From: Thermoplasmata archaeon
Lineage (GTDB): Archaea > Thermoplasmatota > Thermoplasmata > Lutacidiplasmatales > UBA184
Reading direction: 5' to 3'
NCBI GenBank assembly: GCA_021819135.1
Contig: JAKASE010000002.1
Coordinates: 62,001-126,000 of the forward strand
DNA length: 64,000 bases
This document shows, piece after piece, positions 24,554 to 32,337 of the stretch; position 1 is the stretch's first letter; the number at the start of each line of letters is the position of its first letter. The position numbers were made by a program, and so were the translations under genes. Below the pieces are notes generated by a model that was given only the letters and a program-made list of their open reading frames with translations, ran no database searches and had not been told where the DNA came from.

Positions 24554-25022
24554 TCGCGGCCGGGAACTCGATGCACGCGGCCCCGCCCTTCGCGAACCGG
24601 ACGAGCGGCTGGCCATCGCCGCTCAACGAGAGACCGATGAACTCGGCGAGGGTCGGTTCGTGCCCGACCAGCAGGATATCCTGACCGGTCCGGATGGAGT
24701 GCCGGAGCCGGTCGAAGATCGGCGCCGCGAGCCGACCGGAGGCGAGCTCCTCCCAGGTCTCCATGTCGGCCTTGCCGCCGGATAAGTGACGGACGATCTC
24801 GGCGGTCGCGAGCGCCCGGTCGGCGGCGCTGGTCGCGATCTTGCGGACCGGTTTCGCGAGACGGGCGATCCCCCGCGCCGCCCGGGCGGTCTGTCTCCGT
24901 CCCTTCGAGGTGAGCGGTCGCCGGTCGTCATCCGGCCACTGGATCGGGTCGCGAAGCTCGGCGGGGCCGTGCCGTACCACGATCACCCGGACGTTGCGGG
25001 GTCCCGGACGCACCCGAGGCAT
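24486..25022 (-). CDS. sixA: SixA-like phosphohistidine phosphatase (histidine phosphatase superfamily)
   Basis: A branch-1 histidine phosphatase. The catalytic histidine is in VIVVRHGPAE; the second RH-type position is KIATSAADRALATAEIV; the distal histidine is ILLVGHEPTLAEF. The 178 residues and the GHEPTLAE block match SixA, which removes phosphate from phosphohistidine in bacterial signalling and the nitrogen phosphotransferase system. No phosphorelay is visible here, so a phosphoprotein target is speculative. It is convergent with kinase 2, sharing 68 bp of 3' end, and lies 75 bp after the PhoU-like gene on the same strand, possibly co-transcribed with it. Confidence 0.85.
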   Translation of the reverse strand: MPRVRPGPRNVRVIVVRHGPAELRDPIQWPDDDRRPLTSKGRRQTARAARGIARLAKPVRKIATSAADRALATAEIVRHLSGGKADMETWEELASGRLAAPIFDRLRHSIRTGQDILLVGHEPTLAEFIGLSLSGDGQPLVRFAKGGAACIEFPAAITPGAGRLVWLLTRKQLSRVQH

Positions 25023-25097
25023 GGCCCAGTGAGGGGGGATGGGGGAGCCTCCGGCGCAGAAAAAGGTTCCGAGAGCCGCTGTTCCATCCGACCCGGG

Positions 25098-26075
25098 TCA
25101 GGAGGCCGCGGACGGGGACGCCGTGCCGGCGAGCAGCTCGGCCCGGGGCGGCCCGGGCGGCGAACCGTCGAGAACGACCTGGGCGATGTCCTGGGCGTAG
25201 GCGATCGTGCGCCCGATCGACTCGAGGATCCGGGCCACCGCCGCCGCCGTCGCGGGCGGCATCGCCCCCCCGTTCACGGCCGGCAGGAGCCGATCGGAGA
25301 GCGAGCGGCCCGACGCGAGGAGCGCCTCCCCCATGTCGAGGAGGTCGTTCGCGCTCGCCCCGTCGGGGGCGGCGAGCACCCCCTCGAGGTGGTCCATCGC
25401 CTGCTGGTGGAACTGCTTGAGCGAGGTCAACGGACCTCCCCCGTGGGGCAGGTCGACCAGACGACGGCCCTCGTCGCCGAGGGTGATCGCGTGGTCGGCG
25501 ATCCGCTCGAGGCTGCGGGCCATCGTCCAGAGCCCAAGGACGCGGGCGCCGTCGATCCCCTCGCCGATCTGGATCGCCGCGAGGCGCTCGATGTACCAGG
25601 CCTCCCGGTCGATCTCGTCATCCCTCCGTTCCCAGGCGTCCGGGTCCCCGAAGGGGAGGTGGGACCAGCTCTCGACCGCCTCGCGGTGAAACTCGACCAC
25701 GATGCGGCCCATCCGGGCGAGGCGCTGGTCGAGGGGCACCGGGCTCTCGAAGGCGAGGTCGCGGAGCCGCAGCACGCCCGGTTCGTCCGAGATGATCTCG
25801 GGCTGGCGCGTACGCCGGCAGAAGCTGCGGACGACCTCGCGGGTTCCCGCGCTCACGGTCGGGCGTTCGCGGAGGGCGAACTCTCGGGCTCCCCCGAGGT
25901 AGGCCCCGAGGAGCCGACGGAACAGGTGTTCGGGAGGCTCTCCGCGGGTCACCGGGATCACGGCGTCCCGGGTGCCTCCGATCGGCCCCGATCCCCCGGT
26001 CGGGCCGCGCAGACCGCTCATCCCCACCCCCGACGGGGGCCGGGGGCCCTCGGGGGTCGTGCTCGTTCGTTTCAT
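25098..26075 (-). CDS. phoU: PhoU-domain phosphate-response regulator
   Basis: Resembles archaeal COG0704 proteins, which join an N-terminal AbrB/SpoVT-like swapped-hairpin segment to PhoU helical bundles. The PhoU repeats are at about residues 130-215 (VPLDQRLARMGRIVVEFHREAVESW, WTMARSLERIADHAITLGD) and 225-310 (LLDMGEALLASGRSL..., ILESIGRTIAYAQDIAQVV). The Arg-Ile-Ala-Asp-His metal-binding motif ERIADHA is intact. In bacteria PhoU restrains the Pst phosphate transporter; no pst genes are in this window. The TATA box CTATATAT lies 27 nt upstream of the ATG, preceded by repeated ACTATA elements. Confidence 0.85.
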   Translation of the reverse strand: MKRTSTTPEGPRPPSGVGMSGLRGPTGGSGPIGGTRDAVIPVTRGEPPEHLFRRLLGAYLGGAREFALRERPTVSAGTREVVRSFCRRTRQPEIISDEPGVLRLRDLAFESPVPLDQRLARMGRIVVEFHREAVESWSHLPFGDPDAWERRDDEIDREAWYIERLAAIQIGEGIDGARVLGLWTMARSLERIADHAITLGDEGRRLVDLPHGGGPLTSLKQFHQQAMDHLEGVLAAPDGASANDLLDMGEALLASGRSLSDRLLPAVNGGAMPPATAAAVARILESIGRTIAYAQDIAQVVLDGSPPGPPRAELLAGTASPSAAS

Positions 26076-26098
26076 CAGGTCGAATAGGCGAAGCAGGG

Positions 26099-26148
26099 GA
26101 TATATAGAATTTCAATTTAGACTATAGGCAGTACTATAGGTATAGTGC
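26099..26148 (-). promoter_or_regulatory. AT-rich promoter with repeated ACTATA operator-like boxes upstream of phoU
   Basis: The only strongly AT-rich stretch in the window. ggatatatagaatttc contains the phoU TATA box (about 27 nt before the ATG). Behind it, ACTATAGG occurs at 26121-26128 and again at 26133-26140, 12 bp apart, and the second copy forms a perfect inverted repeat ACTATA-GG-TATAGT (26133-26146). A 12-bp phasing with a palindrome looks like an operator, possibly a Pho box; the regulator is unknown. Confidence 0.6.
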
Positions 26149-26176
26149 TACGGCGTCGCACGGCCGATCCGCCCGA

Positions 26177-27484
26177 TCAGGGCGCACAACCGCTGACGGC
26201 GTAATCGTCGCCGTTGAACTCCGCGAAGCCGTAGTCCTCGTAGAGGTCGGTCTCGGTGACCGTGACCTGGTTCACCGGGTCGTAGAACGTCACGACGCCC
26301 GTGGAGGCGTCGTAGGAGAGGATCACGGACGGGCCGAGGACCTTGTGCAGGCTCGTGAGGTCGGAGGACGGAATCGACGGGTTGTCCGTCTGGCAGGCGG
26401 TCGCCACCCCGCCGCCGCCTCCCCCGCCCGAGCCGCTCGGGCTCGTGACCTTCAGCACCGGGCTCGGCGTGGAGGAGAGCGGGTTCGCCCCGGTGACGGC
26501 CGCGAGGACCACCACGACGGCGATACCGGCGCCGATGCGGTAGGAGAGGGTCCAGCGGGCCGGCGTGCTCCGCGAACGCCGCCGCTCGCTCCCCGTGCTC
26601 GGGCGCGAGCTCCGGCGCTCGCTCGATCCGCTCCGGCTCCGGAGCCGGTCGAGCGACTCGGCCGGGCTCCACCGCAGGAGGACCGCGAGGAGGTTCCCGC
26701 CGAGCAGGGCCACGAGGATCCCGAGCGAGGGCAGGAAGAGCGGCAGGAAGGCGGCGAGCGTCCCCACGACCCCGGCGTACAGGACCATCTGGTGGGGCGC
26801 CGCCGGCGAGGTGCGCGGCTCGGGGACCATGAAGAGAGCGAAGAACAGGGTCGCCGGATCGGCGATCCCCAGGAGGAGGATGCGAGGGTCGGTGCTGGCG
26901 CCGGCGACGACGTGCTCGACCACCATGAGGAAGCCGTAGGAGACCAGGAAGACGGCGGGGAGGCGCCAGGACGTCGGGGTCCGTGCGATCAGGAGGATGC
27001 CGAGGGCGAGGAGCAGCGGCAGTCCGTACGGTCCGATCCCGACCCACCAGGACGGCGCGAGCCCGAGCAGCACCGTCCCGAGGACGACCGCGGTCGCCGC
27101 CGGGTTGAACCAGGGCCGGCCCGCGGCCCGGAGCGCATGGCGCACGGCGACCGCGACGAAGGTCAGGGTGCCGGCGAGGAGCATCGGGGCGATCGGCGGC
27201 AGGATCAGCGCGAGGAACAGGCCCGTGGCCAGGGCCGCATCCGGGAACCGGACCCGGGAGAAGCGGAGGGCCTGGAAGGAGAGGTCCACGACCGCGGAGA
27301 TCAGCGGCAGGGCGACAAGGGTCGTCAGCCCGAGGCCGAGCAGGTCGTAGGCGCTGTAGGCGCCGATGACCGTGAGCGAGATCCAGGCGAGCCGGGCCGG
27401 CGGGAGCCACCGGGGCCACCGCCACCGGGGACGGGGTGCCGCTCGCGGCGTCTCGACGTCGGGAACCGGGGTAGTCCTCCCCAT
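26177..27484 (-). CDS. RnfD/NqrB-like membrane protein with extracellular C-terminal extension
   Basis: The N-terminal 250 residues are about nine or ten transmembrane helices with motifs of the NqrB/RnfD family: RFPDAALATGLFLALILPP, GRPWFNPAATAVVLG, and ADPATLFFALFMVPEPRTSP. Bacterial members carry covalent FMN and move electrons across the membrane. No other rnf or nqr gene is nearby. Residues 270-310 are a Ser/Arg linker (RSRSGSSERRSSRPS...), then another membrane helix, a Gly run, and an outside domain of about 75 residues with two cysteines (ACQTDNPS..., YAVSGCAP). That extension is not part of the family as I know it. A TATA-like CCTTATCC lies 29 nt upstream. Confidence 0.75.
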   Translation of the reverse strand: MGRTTPVPDVETPRAAPRPRWRWPRWLPPARLAWISLTVIGAYSAYDLLGLGLTTLVALPLISAVVDLSFQALRFSRVRFPDAALATGLFLALILPPIAPMLLAGTLTFVAVAVRHALRAAGRPWFNPAATAVVLGTVLLGLAPSWWVGIGPYGLPLLLALGILLIARTPTSWRLPAVFLVSYGFLMVVEHVVAGASTDPRILLLGIADPATLFFALFMVPEPRTSPAAPHQMVLYAGVVGTLAAFLPLFLPSLGILVALLGGNLLAVLLRWSPAESLDRLRSRSGSSERRSSRPSTGSERRRSRSTPARWTLSYRIGAGIAVVVVLAAVTGANPLSSTPSPVLKVTSPSGSGGGGGGGVATACQTDNPSIPSSDLTSLHKVLGPSVILSYDASTGVVTFYDPVNQVTVTETDLYEDYGFAEFNGDDYAVSGCAP

Positions 27485-27506
27485 CGGATGGGTACCGAGC
27501 AGGGGG

Positions 27507-28448
27507 TCAGGATAAGGGCTTCGAAGGGGCAGAAGCGGGATCGTCGGGAGGTTCCCGCCCGTCCCGTCCGCGCCGGAACCCGAGGAGGGCGACCGCGACG
27601 ACGATCAGCGCTCCCCCGACGTACTGCAGCGTCGACAGGGTGACCCCGAGGAACCCGTACGTCGCGGCCGCCGCGCCGATCGGTTCGCCGGCGGCAGCGA
27701 CCCCGACCTCGGTCGCCGGCAGGTGGCGGAGGCCGAAGAGGTAGAGCCCGTAGGCGAGCAGGGTGCCGAAGAGGATGACGAAGCCGACGAGGCCGATCAC
27801 CGCGAGCCGGTCCTCGACCCCGTGCGGTGGGGTGTAGGAGAGGAGCGACCCCGCCCCGAACGGGAGCGTCACGATGCCCCCGACGAGGAACCCCCACCCC
27901 GTGACCGACCAGGAGCCGTAGCGCTCGGCGAGCGACTTCCCCGCGAGGGAGTAGTAGGCGGCGGAGACGGCTGCGAGGAGTCCGAAGAGCAGCCCGGCCG
28001 GGGTCACGAGGACACCGATCGACCCGGCGACCGGGTTCGCGACGAGGAGGAGCGTCCCGACGCCCGCCAGCGCGAGCGTCGCGCTCCACGCCCGGGACCA
28101 CTGGATCTGCCCGTGGAGCGCCTCGTACGCCGCGACGATGGGCAGGAACAGGTACTGGAGGAGTGTCGCGGTGACCGCGTTCGAGTACTGGATCGCCGCG
28201 AGATAGGTGACCTGCGAGCCGGCGATGCCGAGGATCGACACCGCGAGGAAGTTCGCGGTGAACGCCGGTCGGGGCTCGTTCCGGAGCACCGCGACCAGGA
28301 GGAGGCCGGCGACGAGCCCGCGGAGAGCGACCAGCCCGAGGACGGGGAAGCCGAAGAAGTCGAAGAGCGCCTGGGCCGCGGTCCCGCTCAGGCCCCAGAG
28401 CCCGGCGGCGGTGATGGCCGAAGCGAATGCGAGGCGCGCGGTACGCAC
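27507..28448 (-). CDS. EamA/DMT-family transporter
   Basis: A ten-helix membrane protein of the drug/metabolite transporter superfamily with two EamA repeats: ITAAGLWGLSGTAAQALF in the first half and GLLFGLLAAVSAAYYSLAGKSLAERYGSWS in the second. The conserved end AATYGFLGVTLSTLQYVGGALIVVAVAL is typical. The substrate is unknown; relatives export amino acids or metabolites. GTG start. A TATA-like CTCTAGTAGCC sits about 40 nt upstream. The 3' end contains the probable promoter of the RnfD-like gene. Confidence 0.88.
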   Translation of the reverse strand: MRTARLAFASAITAAGLWGLSGTAAQALFDFFGFPVLGLVALRGLVAGLLLVAVLRNEPRPAFTANFLAVSILGIAGSQVTYLAAIQYSNAVTATLLQYLFLPIVAAYEALHGQIQWSRAWSATLALAGVGTLLLVANPVAGSIGVLVTPAGLLFGLLAAVSAAYYSLAGKSLAERYGSWSVTGWGFLVGGIVTLPFGAGSLLSYTPPHGVEDRLAVIGLVGFVILFGTLLAYGLYLFGLRHLPATEVGVAAAGEPIGAAAATYGFLGVTLSTLQYVGGALIVVAVALLGFRRGRDGREPPDDPASAPSKPLS

Positions 28449-28611
28449 GGGAGTCTCGACCGTCCGAGGAGCGAAGAGGACCGGGGGCTACTAGAGGTTC
28501 CCCCGGCCGGGGTCGGTTGGCGCCGCTCAAGTAGCGGCGGCCGATCCGGCCCGACGCCGAGCGACCGGTGCGGCGCGCACCGCCGCCGCCCGCCGCGAAG
28601 AGGAACGGACG

Positions 28612-29079
28612 ATGACAGAGACCCAGCAGGTGCGAGTGACGCTGACGCGACAGGACGGATACCGGTTCACCGCGGACTGGGGGATGCCGGAGGCGCCGCC
28701 CGGCGTGCTCGATGAGGCGCCGCCCGTCGGGCAGGGGGCGGGTCCGAACCCCTCCCGCCTGATCGCCTCCGCGGTCGCCCACTGTCTCTCGTCGAGCCTC
28801 CTCTTCTGTCTGGAGAAGTCCCGGGCCCCGGCGCGCTCGGTCACCGCGGTCGCCACGGCCGAGATCGCCCGGAACGAGAGAGGGCGCTGGCGTCTCGCGC
28901 GGATCCGGGTCGAGCTCTCACCCGACATCCCGGAGGAGTCCCGCGCCGCCTTTGCCCGCTGCCAGGGGCTCTTCGAGGAGTTCTGCATCGTGACCGAGAG
29001 CGTCCGGCACGGGGTCCCCGTCGACGTGAGCTGGTCGGCGGAGACCCCGCGAGCGCCGAGCGGGCCAGATTCTCGGTAG
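28612..29079 (+). CDS. OsmC-like peroxiredoxin-type protein
   Basis: An OsmC/Ohr family protein; members reduce organic hydroperoxides through two cysteines. The first redox cysteine sits in ASAVAHCLSSSLLFCLEK near residue 58, and the second in LFEEFCIVTESVRHGV near residue 127. The order and spacing match OsmC, though an additional Cys in the first helix is present. Length 155 residues. It diverges from the EamA gene across a 163-bp spacer with no further gene. Substrate specificity cannot be read. Confidence 0.86.
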   Translation: MTETQQVRVTLTRQDGYRFTADWGMPEAPPGVLDEAPPVGQGAGPNPSRLIASAVAHCLSSSLLFCLEKSRAPARSVTAVATAEIARNERGRWRLARIRVELSPDIPEESRAAFARCQGLFEEFCIVTESVRHGVPVDVSWSAETPRAPSGPDSR

Positions 29080-29213
29080 CCTCCCGGGCATCCGCCCGGA
29101 TCGGGAGCGCCGGGGTCCGGCGGTCCCCGGCGCGGGTCCGGACGGGGCTTGCGCCAATCGTTCTATTCCGCGCACCAAAATCGATACTCCCCCCCGGGCC
29201 GGAAGCGAACTCG

Positions 29214-30488
29214 ATGTCCGCGACCCGCGAAGGGAGCTCCACCGCTTCCGCAGCCGCCCGTTCCCCTGGTCTCGCGCCGTACCCCGAATTCCCCTCGGCC
29301 CCCGTTCCGTCCGGCCCGGCGAGTCCGATCACCCCGTCGGCCGGGACCGATCCGGTCCATGCCCCCACGAAGGTCCCGATCCCGGTCCCGGAGAGCGCGA
29401 AGTGGGGCTGGGCCCTGCGACGGCTCTCGGAGTCTGAGGTACGTCTCGAGCCCCCGGTCCCCTCGTCGCCGCCCCGGGTCGGAGACGTCGCCGTGGTGCG
29501 CGTGGCCCAGCTCGGGTACCACACCTCTCTGGTCACCACGGACAACCGCAAGCGGCGCATCTACCCCGGGGACCTTCTCGCGGGGGTGTTCGGTCACCGC
29601 TACGCGACCGACGCGTACGAGGCCGAGGTGGACGGTACGGAGGACCTGAGCCTGCTGACCGCGGGCGGCATGATCGGCACCGTGCGGTCCCGGCACCGGG
29701 GCATGGCGCATCCGACCTCGCTCGAGTTCGTCGGATACCTGGCGGATGCCGAGGGGACCCGAGTGAACCTCAAGGAACGGTTCTTCCGGCCGCCCGCCGG
29801 CCCCGTCGGGCCGGCGCACCCGCTCATCGTCGTCGTCGGGACCGGGATGAACTCGGGGAAGACCACCGTGCTCTCGCAGACGCTGCACGGGCTGAGCCGG
29901 CAGGGCCTGCGGGTGGCGGCCGGGAAGCTCACCGGGAGCGTCTCGAACCGCGATGTCGACGAGATGCGGTCGGCCGACGCCGCCTCGGTCATCGACTTCA
30001 GCGACTACGGGTTCCCGTCGACGTACCTCGCGGACCGGACCGAGCTCGCCCAGCTCTGGGAAGCGATCCTCGCCGAGGGCGCCGAGGGCCACCCCGACCT
30101 CCAGCTGATGGAGATCGCCGACGGCGTCCTCCAGCGGGAGACGGCCATGATCCTCCGGGACGACCGGTTCCGCCGCCGAACGACCGGCGTGATCCTCGCG
30201 GCGGACTGTGCGATCTCCGCGCTCGGCGCGGTGGAGGAGCTCCGGGGCCTCGGGTATACCCTGCTCGGGGTCTCGGGCGCCTTCACCTCGTCCCCCCTCT
30301 TCGTCCGGGAGTTCCGCTCGCGCAGCGCGCTCCCGGTGCTGCCCTCGACCGGCGGCGGCGAGGAGCTGGCCGCGAGCGTTCTCGCCCACCTCTCGATCCC
30401 CGCCTGGACCGGCGCCGCGTTCCCGGGCGAGGGTCCGCTCTCCGAGAGCCCGGTCCGCCCCCACGCTTCCCGGGTGTCGGGGTCGTGA
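29214..30488 (+). CDS. P-loop protein, possibly DUF1611/DgcN-like
   Basis: A 424-residue protein of three parts. Residues 1-60 are Pro/Ser/Ala-rich and disordered. Residues 65-195 look like a beta-rich domain (PRVGDVAVVRVAQLGYH, TDNRKRRIYPGDLLAGVFG). Residues 200-400 form a P-loop domain, with Walker A VVVGTGMNSGKTT, then VAAGKLTGSVSNRDVDEM, VIDFSDYGFPSTYL and LQLMEIADGVLQRET. This order resembles the DUF1611/DgcN group and dethiobiotin-synthetase-like NTPases, but I am not certain. It starts 30 nt after caaaatcgatac, a TATA-like element. It is followed 55 bp later by an ABC exporter. Confidence 0.6.
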   Translation: MSATREGSSTASAAARSPGLAPYPEFPSAPVPSGPASPITPSAGTDPVHAPTKVPIPVPESAKWGWALRRLSESEVRLEPPVPSSPPRVGDVAVVRVAQLGYHTSLVTTDNRKRRIYPGDLLAGVFGHRYATDAYEAEVDGTEDLSLLTAGGMIGTVRSRHRGMAHPTSLEFVGYLADAEGTRVNLKERFFRPPAGPVGPAHPLIVVVGTGMNSGKTTVLSQTLHGLSRQGLRVAAGKLTGSVSNRDVDEMRSADAASVIDFSDYGFPSTYLADRTELAQLWEAILAEGAEGHPDLQLMEIADGVLQRETAMILRDDRFRRRTTGVILAADCAISALGAVEELRGLGYTLLGVSGAFTSSPLFVREFRSRSALPVLPSTGGGEELAASVLAHLSIPAWTGAAFPGEGPLSESPVRPHASRVSGS

Positions 30489-30543
30489 AGTATCCGCGTC
30501 TCCGAGGACCGCACCGAACCCCTCACCCCCCAGCCCGATCCCG

Positions 30544-32337
30544 ATGAACGAGCCCTCGCGAACCGTGACGGACCCGCCGAAGAGCCCGACGCGGTTCATC
30601 TTCCACCATCTCGTCCGGTTCCGCTGGCCGTTCGTCGCGGCCATCCTCTGGTCGGTCGTCTTCGTCATCGTCCCGATGCAGGTCCCCCTGCTCGCCGGGA
30701 TGCTGGTCAACGGCCTGATCGGGAACCCGGCCTCGTTCTACGGCCTCATCACGCTCACCGGAACGAACGCGATCTTCCAATTCTCGGTCATCGGTCTGGT
30801 GGTGGTGGCGGGGGCGTACGGGGCCACCGCCTTCCTGAGGGCCTCCTCCGTCGCGGAGCTCGGGCGCACGTTCGTCCGAGAACAGCGGAAGGACCTGATC
30901 CGCAAGCTCGACCGCAGCCCGATCGCCTTCCACCAGCGGCTCGGCTCGGGCGAGCTGCTGAGCCGGATGATCTCCGATACGGAATCCACCCGGATGTTCG
31001 TCACGCAGGTCTTCTTCAACACCGTCCAGAACGCGGTGCGCGTGGCGTACCCCGTCGTGGTGCTGGTCCTGATCGATCCCTGGGTCGCCCTCGCCGCGGT
31101 CGCGATCCTTCCGTTCGAGTGGATCATCTCCCGGTACCTCCAGGCGCGGCTCCGGCTCGCTTCCCGTACCGCCCGGGCCACGAAGGGACGCCTCACCGGC
31201 GCGGTGGTGGAGAATCTGGAGGGGATCGAGACGATCCAGACGTCGAACGCGGAGGAATCCGCGATCGGTCGCGTGGCCGACGAGGCGGATCGGCTCGCGG
31301 CCGACGAGATCCGGGTCCGCAGCTACTTCGGCATGATCAACGGAACGACATGGACGCTCACGTCGATCGGCGTCGCCATCGCCTGGGGTATCGGCGGGTG
31401 GCAGGTGCTCCAGGGCGCGCTCACCGTGGGAGCCCTCGTGGCGGTCACCGGCTACGCGGCGCTGCTCTACCTGCCGATGCAGGGGTTCACGTCCACCGCG
31501 AACACCTACCAGAACGGGGTGGTCGCGTTCGAGCGGATCCGGGAGGTGCTCGACGCGCCGAACCCGCTCGAGGGGGACCCCTCGGCCCCTCCCCTCAGGG
31601 TATCCGCCGGGCGTATCGAGTTCGAGGATGTCTCGTTCGCCTACGGGCTCGAGTGGAGGCTCATCGGCGTCGATGTCGCGATCCCCGCGCGGCGCCTCAC
31701 GGTGCTGGTCGGCGCGAACGGTTCCGGCAAGAGCACGGCCCTGAAGCTCATCTCCCGACTCTACGACCCCACGGCCGGGCGGGTCCTGATCGACGGACAG
31801 GACATCCGTTCCGTCAGCCTGGGCTCCGTTCGTTCCCAGGTGGCGGTGGTTCCCCAGTCGCCGATGGTCTTCTCCGGGACCGTCGCCGACAACATCCGCT
31901 TCGGGCAGGGCGGGGTCTCCGACCGGGACGTCGCACGGGCCGCCGAGATCGCCGGCGCCGCTCCGTTTATCGAGCAGTGGCCCGAGCGATACGCGACCCG
32001 GCTCGGCCCGGGCGGGCCACGCCTGTCGGGCGGCGAGGTCCAGCGGATCGCGATCGCTCGCGCGCTCGTTCGACGGCCTCGCATCCTGCTGCTCGACGAA
32101 GCGAACTCCGCCCTCGACCGAGAGTCGGAGTCGCGACTGATCGGCCACCTCGCGACGTTGCGGGGCGAGACGACGGTCGTGATGGTCGCCCACCACCTCG
32201 AGGGGGTGCTCGAGCACGCCGACCACGTGATCCGGCTCGACGGCGGACGGATCGTCCCATCGAGAGATCCCGCCGGGGACGGTCGAACCGAACTCTTCTC
32301 CCGCGGGGTCGGGGCCCGGGGGGTCGGGACGTCATGA
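30544..32337 (+). CDS. ABC half-exporter (transmembrane plus ATPase)
   Basis: A fused type IV ABC exporter of the MsbA/lipid-or-peptide group, 597 residues, active as a dimer. Residues 25-330 hold six membrane helices with the cytoplasmic-loop motif FHQRLGSGELLSRMISDTES. The ATPase has Walker A VGANGSGKST (389-398), Q-loop VVPQSPMVFSGTVADNI, signature LSGGEVQR, Walker B RILLLDEANSALD with the catalytic Glu, and the H-loop VAHHLE, all intact. The ATG at 30544 follows the P-loop gene; the stop overlaps the next ATG as ATGA, so it is coupled to the carboxypeptidase. An export substrate, perhaps a peptide, is inferred from that coupling. Confidence 0.92.
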   Translation: MNEPSRTVTDPPKSPTRFIFHHLVRFRWPFVAAILWSVVFVIVPMQVPLLAGMLVNGLIGNPASFYGLITLTGTNAIFQFSVIGLVVVAGAYGATAFLRASSVAELGRTFVREQRKDLIRKLDRSPIAFHQRLGSGELLSRMISDTESTRMFVTQVFFNTVQNAVRVAYPVVVLVLIDPWVALAAVAILPFEWIISRYLQARLRLASRTARATKGRLTGAVVENLEGIETIQTSNAEESAIGRVADEADRLAADEIRVRSYFGMINGTTWTLTSIGVAIAWGIGGWQVLQGALTVGALVAVTGYAALLYLPMQGFTSTANTYQNGVVAFERIREVLDAPNPLEGDPSAPPLRVSAGRIEFEDVSFAYGLEWRLIGVDVAIPARRLTVLVGANGSGKSTALKLISRLYDPTAGRVLIDGQDIRSVSLGSVRSQVAVVPQSPMVFSGTVADNIRFGQGGVSDRDVARAAEIAGAAPFIEQWPERYATRLGPGGPRLSGGEVQRIAIARALVRRPRILLLDEANSALDRESESRLIGHLATLRGETTVVMVAHHLEGVLEHADHVIRLDGGRIVPSRDPAGDGRTELFSRGVGARGVGTS

